From: Methylobrevis albus
GTDB lineage: Bacteria > Pseudomonadota > Alphaproteobacteria > Rhizobiales > Pleomorphomonadaceae
Direction of reading: 5' to 3'
Length of the DNA stretch: 64,000 bases
NCBI RefSeq assembly: GCF_015904235.1
Contig: NZ_JADZLT010000040.1
Coordinates: 248,001 to 312,000, forward strand
The position numbers were made by a program, and so were the translations under genes. The notes below the pieces were generated by a model. That model was not told the DNA's origin. It was given only the letters and a program-made list of their open reading frames with translations, and did not search any database. This document shows positions 51,622-60,600 of this stretch, one piece after another. Numbering within the stretch: the first letter of the stretch is position 1; every line of letters starts with the position of its first letter.

Positions 51622-52619
51622 CGGATCGCTCCTTCACGGGTTTCGAGCCGGGCCGTGGTGAGCGGAGCGGCGAGCACTTCGACTTCGCCGCGGCCGACCA
51701 CGGTCGCCTGCACGATGCGCTTCGACTGTTCGTTGAGGACGCGGACGGTGTCGCCGGCGGCGCCGTTGTCGAGCACGCGGCCGCGGGCGGTGAGCGCCAT
51801 GCCCGGCCGCCGATAGACGACGGTGACGAGTTCGTTGCGGCCGACGAGGCGCGGTGCCTCGAAGTCCGCCAGCGCCAGCGCGGCGCCGACGCGCTGCGGC
51901 CGGCGGGCGGCGAGGCCGACGAAGCGGTCGGGTTCCCCGCCGGCCGAGCGGGCGACGCGGCGGCGGTCCTGGCGGACGAGCGCGATGTCGTTCGCGCCGA
52001 CGACGTCGCCGCGCTCGATGCTGCGGGTCAGCACCACGACCTCGATCGTCTCGACGGCCTGGCCGGCGAGTTCGACGATCTCGGGCCCGGTGCCGCGGTC
52101 GAGGCTGAAGCGGGCGGTGAAGCGGCCGCTGCCGGTCTGGTGACCGAGCGAGACGAGGGTGAGCGGGGTGCTCGCGGCGGTGACCAGCGAGGCCGGTTCG
52201 GCGTCGAAGGTGACGTCGATGGCGGCGGCATCGAGAGCGCCGCGGTCGGCGACGGCGTCGCGGACGAGGTCGCCGAAGTCGTCGCCGCCGACGAGGATGC
52301 CGCGGCGGACGACGGCGATCTCGCCGGCGGCGGTGGCGTCCGGCGCCAGCGGCAGGCCGGCGGCGGTGGCGGCGGCGATGGCGTCGGCGGCGGCGAGGCG
52401 GCCCTCGACGCCGGGGTCCGGCGCCCGGAACACGGGCGTTGCGGCGAGCGGGCCGGCGGCGTCGAACAGGTCGCCGAGCGTGACGACGGCGGCATCGACG
52501 ACGACGGAGGTCTTCAGCCGGGCCGCGGCATGGGCGGGCTGGCTGGCGATGAAGGCGACGAGGGCGGCGGCGATCGCCGCGCCCGCCATCACCTGCTTCA
52601 GGAAGGTCGCGAGGGTCAT
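51618..52619 (-). CDS. flgA: Flagellar P-ring assembly chaperone FlgA
   Basis: A 333-residue periplasmic protein with a signal peptide (MAGAAIAAALVAFIASQPAH). The C-terminal SAF domain carries RSIERGDVVGANDIALVRQD, LVGRNELVTVVYRRPGMALT and RGRVLDNGAAGDTVRVLNEQ. The N-terminal half is longer than in E. coli FlgA, as usual in this class. It aids P-ring assembly of FlgI. Confidence 0.93.
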   Translation of the reverse strand: MTLATFLKQVMAGAAIAAALVAFIASQPAHAAARLKTSVVVDAAVVTLGDLFDAAGPLAATPVFRAPDPGVEGRLAAADAIAAATAAGLPLAPDATAAGEIAVVRRGILVGGDDFGDLVRDAVADRGALDAAAIDVTFDAEPASLVTAASTPLTLVSLGHQTGSGRFTARFSLDRGTGPEIVELAGQAVETIEVVVLTRSIERGDVVGANDIALVRQDRRRVARSAGGEPDRFVGLAARRPQRVGAALALADFEAPRLVGRNELVTVVYRRPGMALTARGRVLDNGAAGDTVRVLNEQSKRIVQATVVGRGEVEVLAAPLTTARLETREGAIR

Positions 52620-52630
52620 GATGGCCTCCC

Positions 52631-53419
52631 TCAGCTCAGCTGGGCCGTCGCCGACAGCATCTCGTCGGCGGCGCGGATGATGCGGGAGTTCATTTCGTAG
52701 GCGCGCTGGGCGGCGATCAGCGCGGAGAGTTCCGACACCGGCACCACGTTGGCCATTTCGAGATGGTTCTGCAGCAGCGTGCCGTAGCTCTCGTCGCCGG
52801 GGTTGGCGGTCTGGGCCGGGCCGCTGGCGGCGGTCTCGAGGAACAGGTTGTCGCCGATCGCCTCGAGGCCGGCCTTGTTGACGAAGCGGGACAGCTGGAT
52901 CTGGCCGAGCACCGTCGGCGTCGTGTCGTTGCCGACGGTCGCCTGCACCACGCCGATCTGGCTGATGGTGATGTCGCGGGCATTCACCGGCACCACGATG
53001 CCGGGGGCGACGGTGTAGCCGTCCTCGGTGACGAGGGTGCCGGTGGCGTCGAGTTCGAAGCCGCCGTCGCGGGTATAGGCGGTGCGGCCGTCGGGCATCT
53101 GGATCGAGAAGTAGCCCTCGCCGCGCACGGCGACGTCATACTCCTTGTCCGTCCGCTCGATGTCGCCCTGGCTCATGATGCGCGGCGTGGCGACGACGCG
53201 GACGCCGGAGCCGACCTGCACGCCGGCCGGCACCACGGTGCCCGCGTCGGAGGTCTGCGAGCCCTGGCGGCGCAGGTTCTGGTAGAAGAGATCCTGAAAG
53301 TCGGCACGCTGGCGCTTGAAGCCGGTCGTGCGCATGTTGGCGATGTTGTTGGAGATGACCGAGACATTCGTCTCCTGAGCCATCATGCCGGTGGCGGCGA
53401 TGTTGAGGGCCTTCATCAT
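52631..53419 (-). CDS. flgG: Flagellar distal rod protein FlgG
   Basis: A 262-residue distal rod subunit. KALNIAATGMMAQETNVSVI and SNNIANMRTTGFKRQRADFQ open the protein; YFSIQMPDGRTAYTRDGGFE lies in the core; NVVPVSELSALIAAQRAYEM and NSRIIRAADEML close it. Two Met codons stand together at the start; the first is 9 bases after GGGGAA. It lies between flgF and flgA. Confidence 0.95.
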   Translation of the reverse strand: MMKALNIAATGMMAQETNVSVISNNIANMRTTGFKRQRADFQDLFYQNLRRQGSQTSDAGTVVPAGVQVGSGVRVVATPRIMSQGDIERTDKEYDVAVRGEGYFSIQMPDGRTAYTRDGGFELDATGTLVTEDGYTVAPGIVVPVNARDITISQIGVVQATVGNDTTPTVLGQIQLSRFVNKAGLEAIGDNLFLETAASGPAQTANPGDESYGTLLQNHLEMANVVPVSELSALIAAQRAYEMNSRIIRAADEMLSATAQLS

Positions 53420-53438
53420 GGCGTCGTGTTCCCCGGCT

Positions 53439-54176
53439 TCAGTTCAGCTGGCCGAGGCGCGAGATCGCGCGACTGCGAAGTTCGTCCTGGTCCTTGATGA
53501 CCTTGGTGATCTGCTCGTAGGAGCGCGTGGCGTTGATCATGCGCGTCATCTCGACGACGCCGCTGACGTTCGACCGCTCGATCGCCCCTTGCATCACCTG
53601 GACGCCCACGGCCGGCTCCGGCGCCGCGTCGGTCTCGAACAGGTTGGCGCCGGCCTTGCGCAGCAGGCGGTCGTCCTCGAAGGCGACGAGGCGCAGGCGG
53701 CCCTTGACGCCTGCGCTGGAGGCGATCGACCCGTCGGCGCCGATCTCGATGCCGATCTCGTTCTGCTCGAACAGGATCTCGCCGCCCTCGCCGAGCACCG
53801 GCTGGCCGTCGGCGGTGACGAGGCGGCCGCCGTTATCGATGCGGAAGTTGCCGGCGCGGGTGTAGCGCTCGCCGTCCGGCGTCTGGACGACGAAGAAGCC
53901 GTTGCCGTTGATCGCCACGTCGAGCGGATTGCCGCTCTGCTCGATGCTGCCGCTGCCGAAGTCGGTGGTGGTGGTCCAGTCGGCGACGAAGGTGTTGATC
54001 CGATCGGCCCGCTCGAACGACGACGCCCGCGCCTTCGGCATGACGAACTCCTCGAAGTTCAACGCCTGGCGCTTGAAGCCGTCGGTCGTGATGTTGGCGA
54101 CGTTGTCTGCAATGACGTCGAGGTTGCGCCTGAGCGCGATCTGACGTGACAACGCGACGAGGGTCGCATTCTCCAT
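53439..54176 (-). CDS. flgF: Flagellar proximal rod protein FlgF
   Basis: A 245-residue proximal rod subunit. The start is set at MENATLVALSRQIALRRNLD, followed by VIADNVANITTDGFKRQALN; GGGGA lies before it. The core has NGFFVVQTPDGERYTRAGNF, and the end is GVVEMTRMINATRSYEQITK. A sigma-54 promoter lies 64 bases upstream and a FlbD-like box beyond that. It heads the flgF-flgG-flgA-flgH operon. Confidence 0.93.
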   Translation of the reverse strand: MENATLVALSRQIALRRNLDVIADNVANITTDGFKRQALNFEEFVMPKARASSFERADRINTFVADWTTTTDFGSGSIEQSGNPLDVAINGNGFFVVQTPDGERYTRAGNFRIDNGGRLVTADGQPVLGEGGEILFEQNEIGIEIGADGSIASSAGVKGRLRLVAFEDDRLLRKAGANLFETDAAPEPAVGVQVMQGAIERSNVSGVVEMTRMINATRSYEQITKVIKDQDELRSRAISRLGQLN

Positions 54177-54239
54177 CTTGGCATTCCCCATTCTGCGGGT
54201 CGCCAAACCCTCCCCGGCCGGCAACCCGTCGTTTCTCTC

Positions 54240-54254
54240 GCGAGAGACGTGCCA
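54240..54254 (-). promoter_or_regulatory. Sigma-54 promoter of flgF
   Basis: On the minus strand TGGCACGTCTCTCGC: perfect -24 TGGCAC, five-base spacer, then TCGC with the essential GC at -12. It is 64 bases before flgF. Confidence 0.65.
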
Positions 54255-54341
54255 ACTTGGAAGATTTAATTAAAACAATAGGATAATCCGTTTTCGGCGC
54301 CGTTTCGGGCGGGACGGATCCTCCTGGGCGGCAAAGCTCGC

Positions 54342-54356
54342 CGGCAAAAATTGCCG
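54342..54356. promoter_or_regulatory. Putative FlbD site between flgF and fliL
   Basis: Palindrome CGGCAAAAATTGCCG (CGGCA-N5-TGCCG), about 90-100 bp upstream of the flgF sigma-54 promoter and 15 bases from the fliL CtrA box. Confidence 0.65.
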
Positions 54357-54370
54357 CCCGGAGGGCTTCG

Positions 54371-54386
54371 TCAACCATTCGTTAAC
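54371..54386 (+). promoter_or_regulatory. CtrA box upstream of fliL
   Basis: TCAACCATTCGTTAAC matches TTAA-N7-TTAAC with one mismatch. In Caulobacter the fliLM operon is CtrA-activated. Confidence 0.7.
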
Positions 54387-54483
54387 CATTGCGGCCCGAA
54401 ATCGGTTCTGGGGCAGTCGTCCGGGCGCGAGAGTCGCGCCGGGGCTCGAATGGGCGGCCGGAAGATCGGGAACGAGCGCTGAG

Positions 54484-54987
54484 ATGGCGAAGAAGCCGAA
54501 GTCGGCCGATGGCGCGGCGGAAGAGGGCGAGGCCCCGGCGGGCGGGGGCAAGAAGAAGCTCCTGATCCTCGGCGGCGCCGGTGTCGCCGTGCTGCTGCTC
54601 GTGGGTGGCGGCGCCTTCTTCATGCTGTCGGGCGGCGAGGAGGAGGTCGCGGGCGCGACCAGCGGCCCGCCGCCACCGCCGCCGATCTACTACCTCGACC
54701 TGCCGGAGATGGTGGTGAACCTCTCCACCGCCGACCAGCGCGCCTCGTTCGTGAAGCTCAGCGTCTCGCTGGAGGTGCCCGAGCAGACGATGATCGCGCA
54801 GATCGAGCCGAACCTGCCGCGCGTGCTCGACGCCTTCCAGACCTACCTGCGCGAGCTGCGCGTCACCGACCTGCAGGGGTCGGCCGGGCTGTTCCGCATG
54901 AAGGAGGAGTTGCAGCGCCGCATCAATCTCGCGGTCTACCCGGCCCGGGTCGACGACGTGCTCTTCCGCAACATCCTCGTGCAGTGA
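54484..54987 (+). CDS. fliL: Flagellar basal body-associated protein FliL
   Basis: A 167-residue single-pass inner-membrane protein. A charged N-terminus and one membrane segment (about 30-52) are followed by a Pro run and the periplasmic FliL domain (YYLDLPEMVVNLSTADQRAS, FVKLSVSLEVPEQTMIAQIE, LQRRINLAVYPARVDDVLF). It supports stator function. It precedes fliM by 9 bases under a CtrA box. Confidence 0.95.
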   Translation: MAKKPKSADGAAEEGEAPAGGGKKKLLILGGAGVAVLLLVGGGAFFMLSGGEEEVAGATSGPPPPPPIYYLDLPEMVVNLSTADQRASFVKLSVSLEVPEQTMIAQIEPNLPRVLDAFQTYLRELRVTDLQGSAGLFRMKEELQRRINLAVYPARVDDVLFRNILVQ

Positions 54988-54996
54988 GAACCGGTC

Positions 54997-56205
54997 ATGG
55001 CGGGTGAGGACGACGATCTCTCGGCCGACTGGGGTGCCGCACTCGCCGAGCAGGGCGCGGGTGACGACGACCTCGCCGCCGACTGGGGCGCCGCGCTCGA
55101 GGAGCAGGGCGTCGAGGGCGGCGAGCAGATGGCGGCGCAATGGGCCGCGATGATCGACGACGGCGACGCCGACATCGAGGAGGCGACACGCGGCGCCGAC
55201 CGCGTGCTGAACCAGGAGGAGATCGACAACCTTCTCGGCTTCAATCTCGACGAGCACATCTCGAACGAGCAGAACGGCATTCGCGCGCTGATCAATTCGG
55301 CGCTGGTGTCGTACGAACGCCTGCCGATGCTCGAAATCGTGTTCGACCGGCTGGTGCGCGAGACGACGACCAGCTTGCGCAATTTCACGTCCGACAACGT
55401 CGAGGTGTCGCTCGACTCGATCTCCTCGGTGCGCTTCGGCGACTACCTCAACTCGATCCCGCTGCCGGCGATCCTCGCCGTCTTCAAGGCGGAGCAGTGG
55501 GACAACTTCGGCCTGATCACGGTCGATTCCAGCCTGATCTACTCGATCATCGACGTGCTGCTCGGCGGCGGACGCGGCACCACGGCGATCCGCGTCGAGG
55601 GCCGGCCCTACACGACGATCGAGACCAATCTGGTGCGCCGGATGATCGACATCATCCTCGCCGACGCCGAGAAGGCGTTCGCCCCGCTGACGCAGGTGAA
55701 GTTCAACCTCGAGCGGCTCGAGACCAATCCGCGCTTCGCCGCCATCTCCCGCCCCGCCAACGCGGCGATCCTGGTCGAGTTCCGGGTCGACATGGAGGAC
55801 CGCGGCGGCAAGGTCGAGATGCTGCTGCCCTACGCCACGATCGAGCCGATCCGCGAACTTCTGCTGCAGATGTTCATGGGCGAGAAGTTCGGCCGCGACG
55901 CGACGTGGGAAGGCCATCTCGCCACCGAGGTGTTCCACGCCGACCTCGAGGTCGATGCGGTGATGTGCGAGGAAGAACTGCCGCTCTCCATGATGCTCGA
56001 CCTCGCCGTCGGCCAGACGCTGGTGTTCAACGTGGCGCCGACCGACCCGATCGCCATCAAGTGCGGCGACATCCACCTCACCTCGGGCAACATCGGCCGC
56101 TATGGCGAGAACGTCTCGATCAAGGTGAGCCGGCCGCTGCGCCGACCCAAGATGACCCTCGCGGCCTTCGAAAAGGCGGCGCAGAAGGAGCTCGAGAAGA
56201 CATGA
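54997..56205 (+). CDS. fliM: Flagellar switch protein FliM with duplicated N-terminus
   Basis: A 402-residue C-ring protein. The core carries RVLNQEEIDNLLGF, INSALVSYERLPMLEIVFDR and YATIEPIRELLLQMFMGEKF, with a FliN-like C-terminal domain (LSMMLDLAVGQTLVFNVAPT). The extreme N-terminus, where CheY-P binds in enterics, has two copies of an acidic unit: EDDDLSADWGAALAEQG at 4-20 and DDDLAADWGAALEEQG at 23-38. The gene overlaps the next by ATGA. Confidence 0.95.
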   Translation: MAGEDDDLSADWGAALAEQGAGDDDLAADWGAALEEQGVEGGEQMAAQWAAMIDDGDADIEEATRGADRVLNQEEIDNLLGFNLDEHISNEQNGIRALINSALVSYERLPMLEIVFDRLVRETTTSLRNFTSDNVEVSLDSISSVRFGDYLNSIPLPAILAVFKAEQWDNFGLITVDSSLIYSIIDVLLGGGRGTTAIRVEGRPYTTIETNLVRRMIDIILADAEKAFAPLTQVKFNLERLETNPRFAAISRPANAAILVEFRVDMEDRGGKVEMLLPYATIEPIRELLLQMFMGEKFGRDATWEGHLATEVFHADLEVDAVMCEEELPLSMMLDLAVGQTLVFNVAPTDPIAIKCGDIHLTSGNIGRYGENVSIKVSRPLRRPKMTLAAFEKAAQKELEKT

Positions 56206-56702
56206 CCGGCTTCACCCTCGGGCTCGCGATCGAGATCGTCGTCGCGCTGCTGCTCGTCACCACGATCGGCTACTGCTTCGTGCTGAACAAGCGGCTGGTG
56301 CGGCTGCGCGCCGACGAGAACGTGCTGCGCGCCACCATCGGTGAACTGATCACCGCGACGGAGATCGCCGAGCGAGCGATCCTCGGCCTCAAGGCCGCCG
56401 CCGCCGACTGCGACCAGACGCTGGGCCGCCGCCTCACCGCCGCCGAGGGCGTCTGCGCGGCGCTCGACCGGCGCCTCGAGGCGGGCAGCGACGTCGTTCG
56501 CCGGATCAGCGCCATCGCGATCGCCGCCGAGCAGCGCGCCCCGGCCGCCGCGGCACCGGTCGCGCCCGCGCCCGTCGCCGTTGCCAGCGAGGCGCCGGCC
56601 CCGGTGCAGGAGGCGGGCGCCCGCGGCCTGCAGCAGGCGGCGGCGGAAGCTGCCGAGCGGCTGGCGGCGTTCCGCCGACCGCGCCAGGGAGCGGCGGCAT
56701 GA
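56202..56702 (+). CDS. DUF6468-type flagellar locus membrane protein
   Basis: A 166-residue protein with one N-terminal membrane segment (about 5-26), a helical stretch (LVRLRADENVLRATIGELIT, TATEIAERAILGLKAAA), and an Ala/Pro linker with a short C-terminal helix ending AERLAAFRRPRQG. This matches proteins annotated as DUF6468, regularly found between fliM and motE in alphaproteobacteria. It overlaps both neighbours by ATGA. Function unknown, probably motor-related. Confidence 0.75.
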   Translation: MTGFTLGLAIEIVVALLLVTTIGYCFVLNKRLVRLRADENVLRATIGELITATEIAERAILGLKAAAADCDQTLGRRLTAAEGVCAALDRRLEAGSDVVRRISAIAIAAEQRAPAAAAPVAPAPVAVASEAPAPVQEAGARGLQQAAAEAAERLAAFRRPRQGAAA

Positions 56703-57514
56703 AGGACATCCGGCTGCTGCCGATCGTGCTCGTCGCGGTCTCGGGCCTCTTGATGCTGAAACTGCTCGGCTTCGCCACCGGCGAGGCGGTGGTGCCGCTC
56801 GGGCCGATGCCGGCCTTCGCCAACGAGGACGCGGCTGCGCCGGCCGAGGCCGAGGGCGAAGCGCCCGCCGCCGCGGACGAGCCGGCGGCGGAGAGCGACG
56901 CGGCCGCGGCCGAAGAAAAGCCATCCGCGGAAGGCGAGCCCGCCGCGGATGCGGGCGCCACCACCACCGCGACCGGCATGCCGGTCTCGACCACGCGGCC
57001 CGAGGAAGTGCGATTCGAGACGCCGACGTCGGAGGATGCGCTGCTGAAGCGGCTCGCTGAGCGGCGGATGGAGCTCGACAAGCGCGAGCAGGAGATCGAG
57101 CTGCGCGCCCGGCTGCTCGAGGCGGCCGAGTCGCGCATCGGCGAGCGGGTCGAGGAACTGAAGGCGCTGGAGACGAAGATCGGCGTCGCTGCCGAGGTCA
57201 AGAAGGCCGACGAGGTGCAGCAGCTGAAGGGCCTCGTCACCATGTACGAGAACATGAAGCCGAAGGACGCGGCACGGGTGTTCGACAAGCTCGGCTTCGA
57301 AGTGCTGCTGCCGCTGGTCGAGCAGGTGAACCCGCGCAAGATGTCGGCGATTCTCGCCAACATGAACCCGGAAGCCGCCGGAAGGCTGACCGCGGCGATC
57401 GCGCGCAAGAATGCGTCCCGGCCCGAGGTGGTGGCCGAGACGGCGCCGCCGGCCCCGGCCCCGGCCGCGATGCCGGTCGACCAGTTGCCGAAGATCGGTC
57501 CTGCCGGCGGCTGA
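56699..57514 (+). CDS. motE: MotE-family flagellar protein
   Basis: A 271-residue protein. The N-terminal segment (KDIRLLPIVLVAVSGLLMLK) acts as signal or anchor. An acidic Ala/Glu/Pro linker (about 40-110) and a coiled coil (RRMELDKREQEIELRARLLE) lead to an MgtE-N-like domain (LVTMYENMKPKDAARVFDKL, LLPLVEQVNPRKMSAILANM). In rhizobia MotE is a chaperone of the stator-associated MotC. The 1304-residue TPR protein downstream may be the partner; that is inference. Confidence 0.85.
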   Translation: MKDIRLLPIVLVAVSGLLMLKLLGFATGEAVVPLGPMPAFANEDAAAPAEAEGEAPAAADEPAAESDAAAAEEKPSAEGEPAADAGATTTATGMPVSTTRPEEVRFETPTSEDALLKRLAERRMELDKREQEIELRARLLEAAESRIGERVEELKALETKIGVAAEVKKADEVQQLKGLVTMYENMKPKDAARVFDKLGFEVLLPLVEQVNPRKMSAILANMNPEAAGRLTAAIARKNASRPEVVAETAPPAPAPAAMPVDQLPKIGPAGG

Positions 57515-57645
57515 TGCCGCCTGGCAGCGCCCCGGGCAGCGCCGGAGCCGCGGATCTCCGCGGTCGGCGAAACAGCCTGTTAAGCCGGCCCCCGTATGCT
57601 CGAACTCGCGGATCTGCGTAACGATCCGGCTTCGAGTGCTGCGTA

Positions 57646-60600
57646 ATGGACATTGGACGGGGGCGTCCGGCTGGCCGATGGGTCGCCGGAGCAGGGCGAA
57701 GGGTGGTGCTGTGCGCTGCCGGCGCGGGCCGGTGGCTCGGCGTCGTCGCGCTCGCCGCGCTCGGCCTGCTCGCCGCCGCCGCATCGCCCGAGGCGGCCGA
57801 CCGCGTCGCGGTGACCGCCTGGCAGGAGCCCGGTTACGGGCGCCTCGTGCTCAGCTTCACCGACCGCGACCTGCTGCCGCAATACAGTCTTTCCACCGCC
57901 AACGGCGTGCTCTCGATCAGCTTCACCGAGCCGGTGATGGCCGACGTCGGCCGCGTCGCCACCACTTTGTCGGCCTATGTGCCGGTCGCCCGGCTCGATC
58001 CGGACGGCACCGGCATGCGTTTCGTGCTCGGCCGCGGCGTCAAGGTCAACAAGCTCGAGGCCGGCGAGCGGCTGTTCGTCGACCTGCTGCCGCCGGACTG
58101 GCGCGGCGAGCCGCCCGGACTGCCGCCGGAGGTGGTCGCCGAACTCGCCAAGCGGGCCGAGGCGGCGATCCGGCGGGTGCGCGAACTCGAAAGCGGCGAC
58201 ATGCGCCGGGTCGAGCCGAAGCTCGAGGTCCGCACCGGGCGCAGTCCGACCTTCAGCCGTTTCGTCTTCAACTGGAACGTCCCCTTCGACACCGAGTTCT
58301 CGCGGCAAAACGAGGCGGTGTCGCTGACGTTCAACCGACAGGCCGATGTCGACATCGAGCGACTGCGGATCGACCTGCCGCCGTTCGTCGACGACATCCG
58401 CGCGCTGACGACCGCCGACGGCGGCCTGAAAATCATTCTCGACGTGCCGACGACCGCGGACGTGCGCGGTTTCCGCGAAGACAGCGGCTTCGTTGTCGAC
58501 GTGCAGCCGCAGCTGAAGGCGGACGGGACGCCGACCGGGGCCGAGAAGGTGCGCGAGGCGTTCACCGGCCCGGCGCCGCCGGTCGGCGCGGTCAATGCGC
58601 CGGGCACGCCCGCGGTGCAACTGGCGGAGGCCGTCGCCGCCACCGCCGCGCCCGTCGCCGCCCCGCCTGTCGCCGCGGCACCCGCCGCCGCTGCTGCTGT
58701 CGCAACGACGCCCGTCGCAACCGCGCCCGCCGAGCCGCCCGTCGCGGCGACCCCGGCCGCGGCGGCCCAGCCGTCGTCGGCCGAGATCGCGGTGTCGCCG
58801 GCGCCGGCCGCAGAGGAGGCGGCCGCCGCTCCCCCGGCCGCCGAACCCGGTGCCGCCGGCGTGCCGCTGCCGCGACCCTCGCCGCTGCGCGCCGTGGCCG
58901 AGGCCGCCCCGGCGGCGCCGGCCGAAACCCCGGTCGAGACCGTAGCCGAAGCAACTCCGGCCGCCGAACCGGCGCCGGCCAGCGGCGCCGCGCTGCCCGT
59001 GCTCGCGGCAGGACCGCCGCAGGTCGAGCAGGGGCCGCAGCCGGTGGACGATCCGCGGATCAAGGTGCAGTCGCAGCGCGTCGGCAGCACGAACCGGCTG
59101 GTGTTCGCCTTCCCCGAACCGGTCGGCGCGGCGATGTTCACGCGCGGCGGCGCGATCTGGCTGGTCTTCGACGACGACCGGACGATCGAGCTCGGGCCGA
59201 TCCAGGAGGGCCTCGCGGGGATCGCGCGGCGCATCGAGTCGCTGCGCCCCGGCGGTCGCCAGGCGCTCAGGATCGAGATGGTCGACCCGCTGCTCGCGAC
59301 GCTCGACGCCGACGGCTCGTTCTGGGTGGTGACGATCGGCGACCGGGTGATGCATCCGACGCGGCCGCTGCCGGTGCTGCGGTCGGTGCGTCCCGATGGC
59401 CGGGTCGCGCTCGACGTGCCGTTCGGCGCCTATGACCGCATCCTGCCCGTCGACGACCCGGTGGTCGGCGACCGCATCATCGTCGTCACCGGCCGCGGCG
59501 AGCCGCGCGGCCTGATCAAGACGCAGATTTTCACCGAGGTCGAGGCGCTGACCTCCGCCTTCGGCCTCGCCTTCGTGCCGCGCGCCGACGACGTCACCGT
59601 CACGGGCACGACGTCGGGGATCGCCATCGAACGGCCCGGCGGCCTGTCGGCCACGGTCTCGGTTCCGGTCGGTACGCAGGCGGGCGGGGCAAGCAACCTG
59701 CCGGCCGGCGATTCGCTGCCCGATCTCGCCGCGCTCGCGGTGCCGCCGGCCGAGTTCGCGGCACTGCGGCACGATCTCGACGCCGCCGTAGCCGCCGCCG
59801 AGGGCGACGCGGCGCGGGCGGACGCCTGGCGCCAGCTCGCCGCCTTCTATCTCGCGAACGGGATGGGGCCGGAGGCGCAGGGCGTGCTCGCGCTGATCGG
59901 CGGGATCCAGCCGGCCGCGACGACCAGCGCGCGGCACCGGCTGATGCTCGCGGCGGCGCGCGTGCTGTCCGGCCGCCCCGAGGAGGCGCTCCCGCTGCTC
60001 GCGGCGGATGGGTTGCGCGACAATCCCGATGCGGCGGTGTGGCGGGTGATCGCGCAATCCGACACCGGCGGATATGCCGCCGCCCGGCGCAGCATGCCGC
60101 GCGCCGAGATGGTGGCCGGATCGCTGCCGCCGGCGCTCACTGCGCTGTTCCAGACCGCGGCGGCGCGGGCGGCGATCGAGCAGAACGACTTCAGCACCGC
60201 CGTCTCGATGCTGCGCCAGGTCGACCGCAGCAATCTCGAACCGGAGATGCTGGCGACGGTCGACCTGCTCAACGCCCGGATGGCCGAGGCTTCCGGCCGC
60301 ACGATGGACGCGATCGGCCTCTTCAGCCGCCTCGTCGTCGAGCAGAAGGGGCCGGTGGCGATCGAGGCCGGCTACCGGCTGGTGCGGCTGCAGGAGCGCG
60401 AGGGCGTGCTGACGCTCGACCAGGCCGTCGACCGGCTCGAGGGGCTGGCAGTGGCCTGGCGCGGCGACGAACTGGAGCTCAAGGTGCTGCGCCTGCTCGC
60501 CGAACTCGCGGTGGAGAAGGGTGACTATCGCCGCGGCTTCGAGGCGCTGCAGGCCGCGACGGCGGTCGACCCGACCTCGGAAACGACGCGGCTGATCAGC

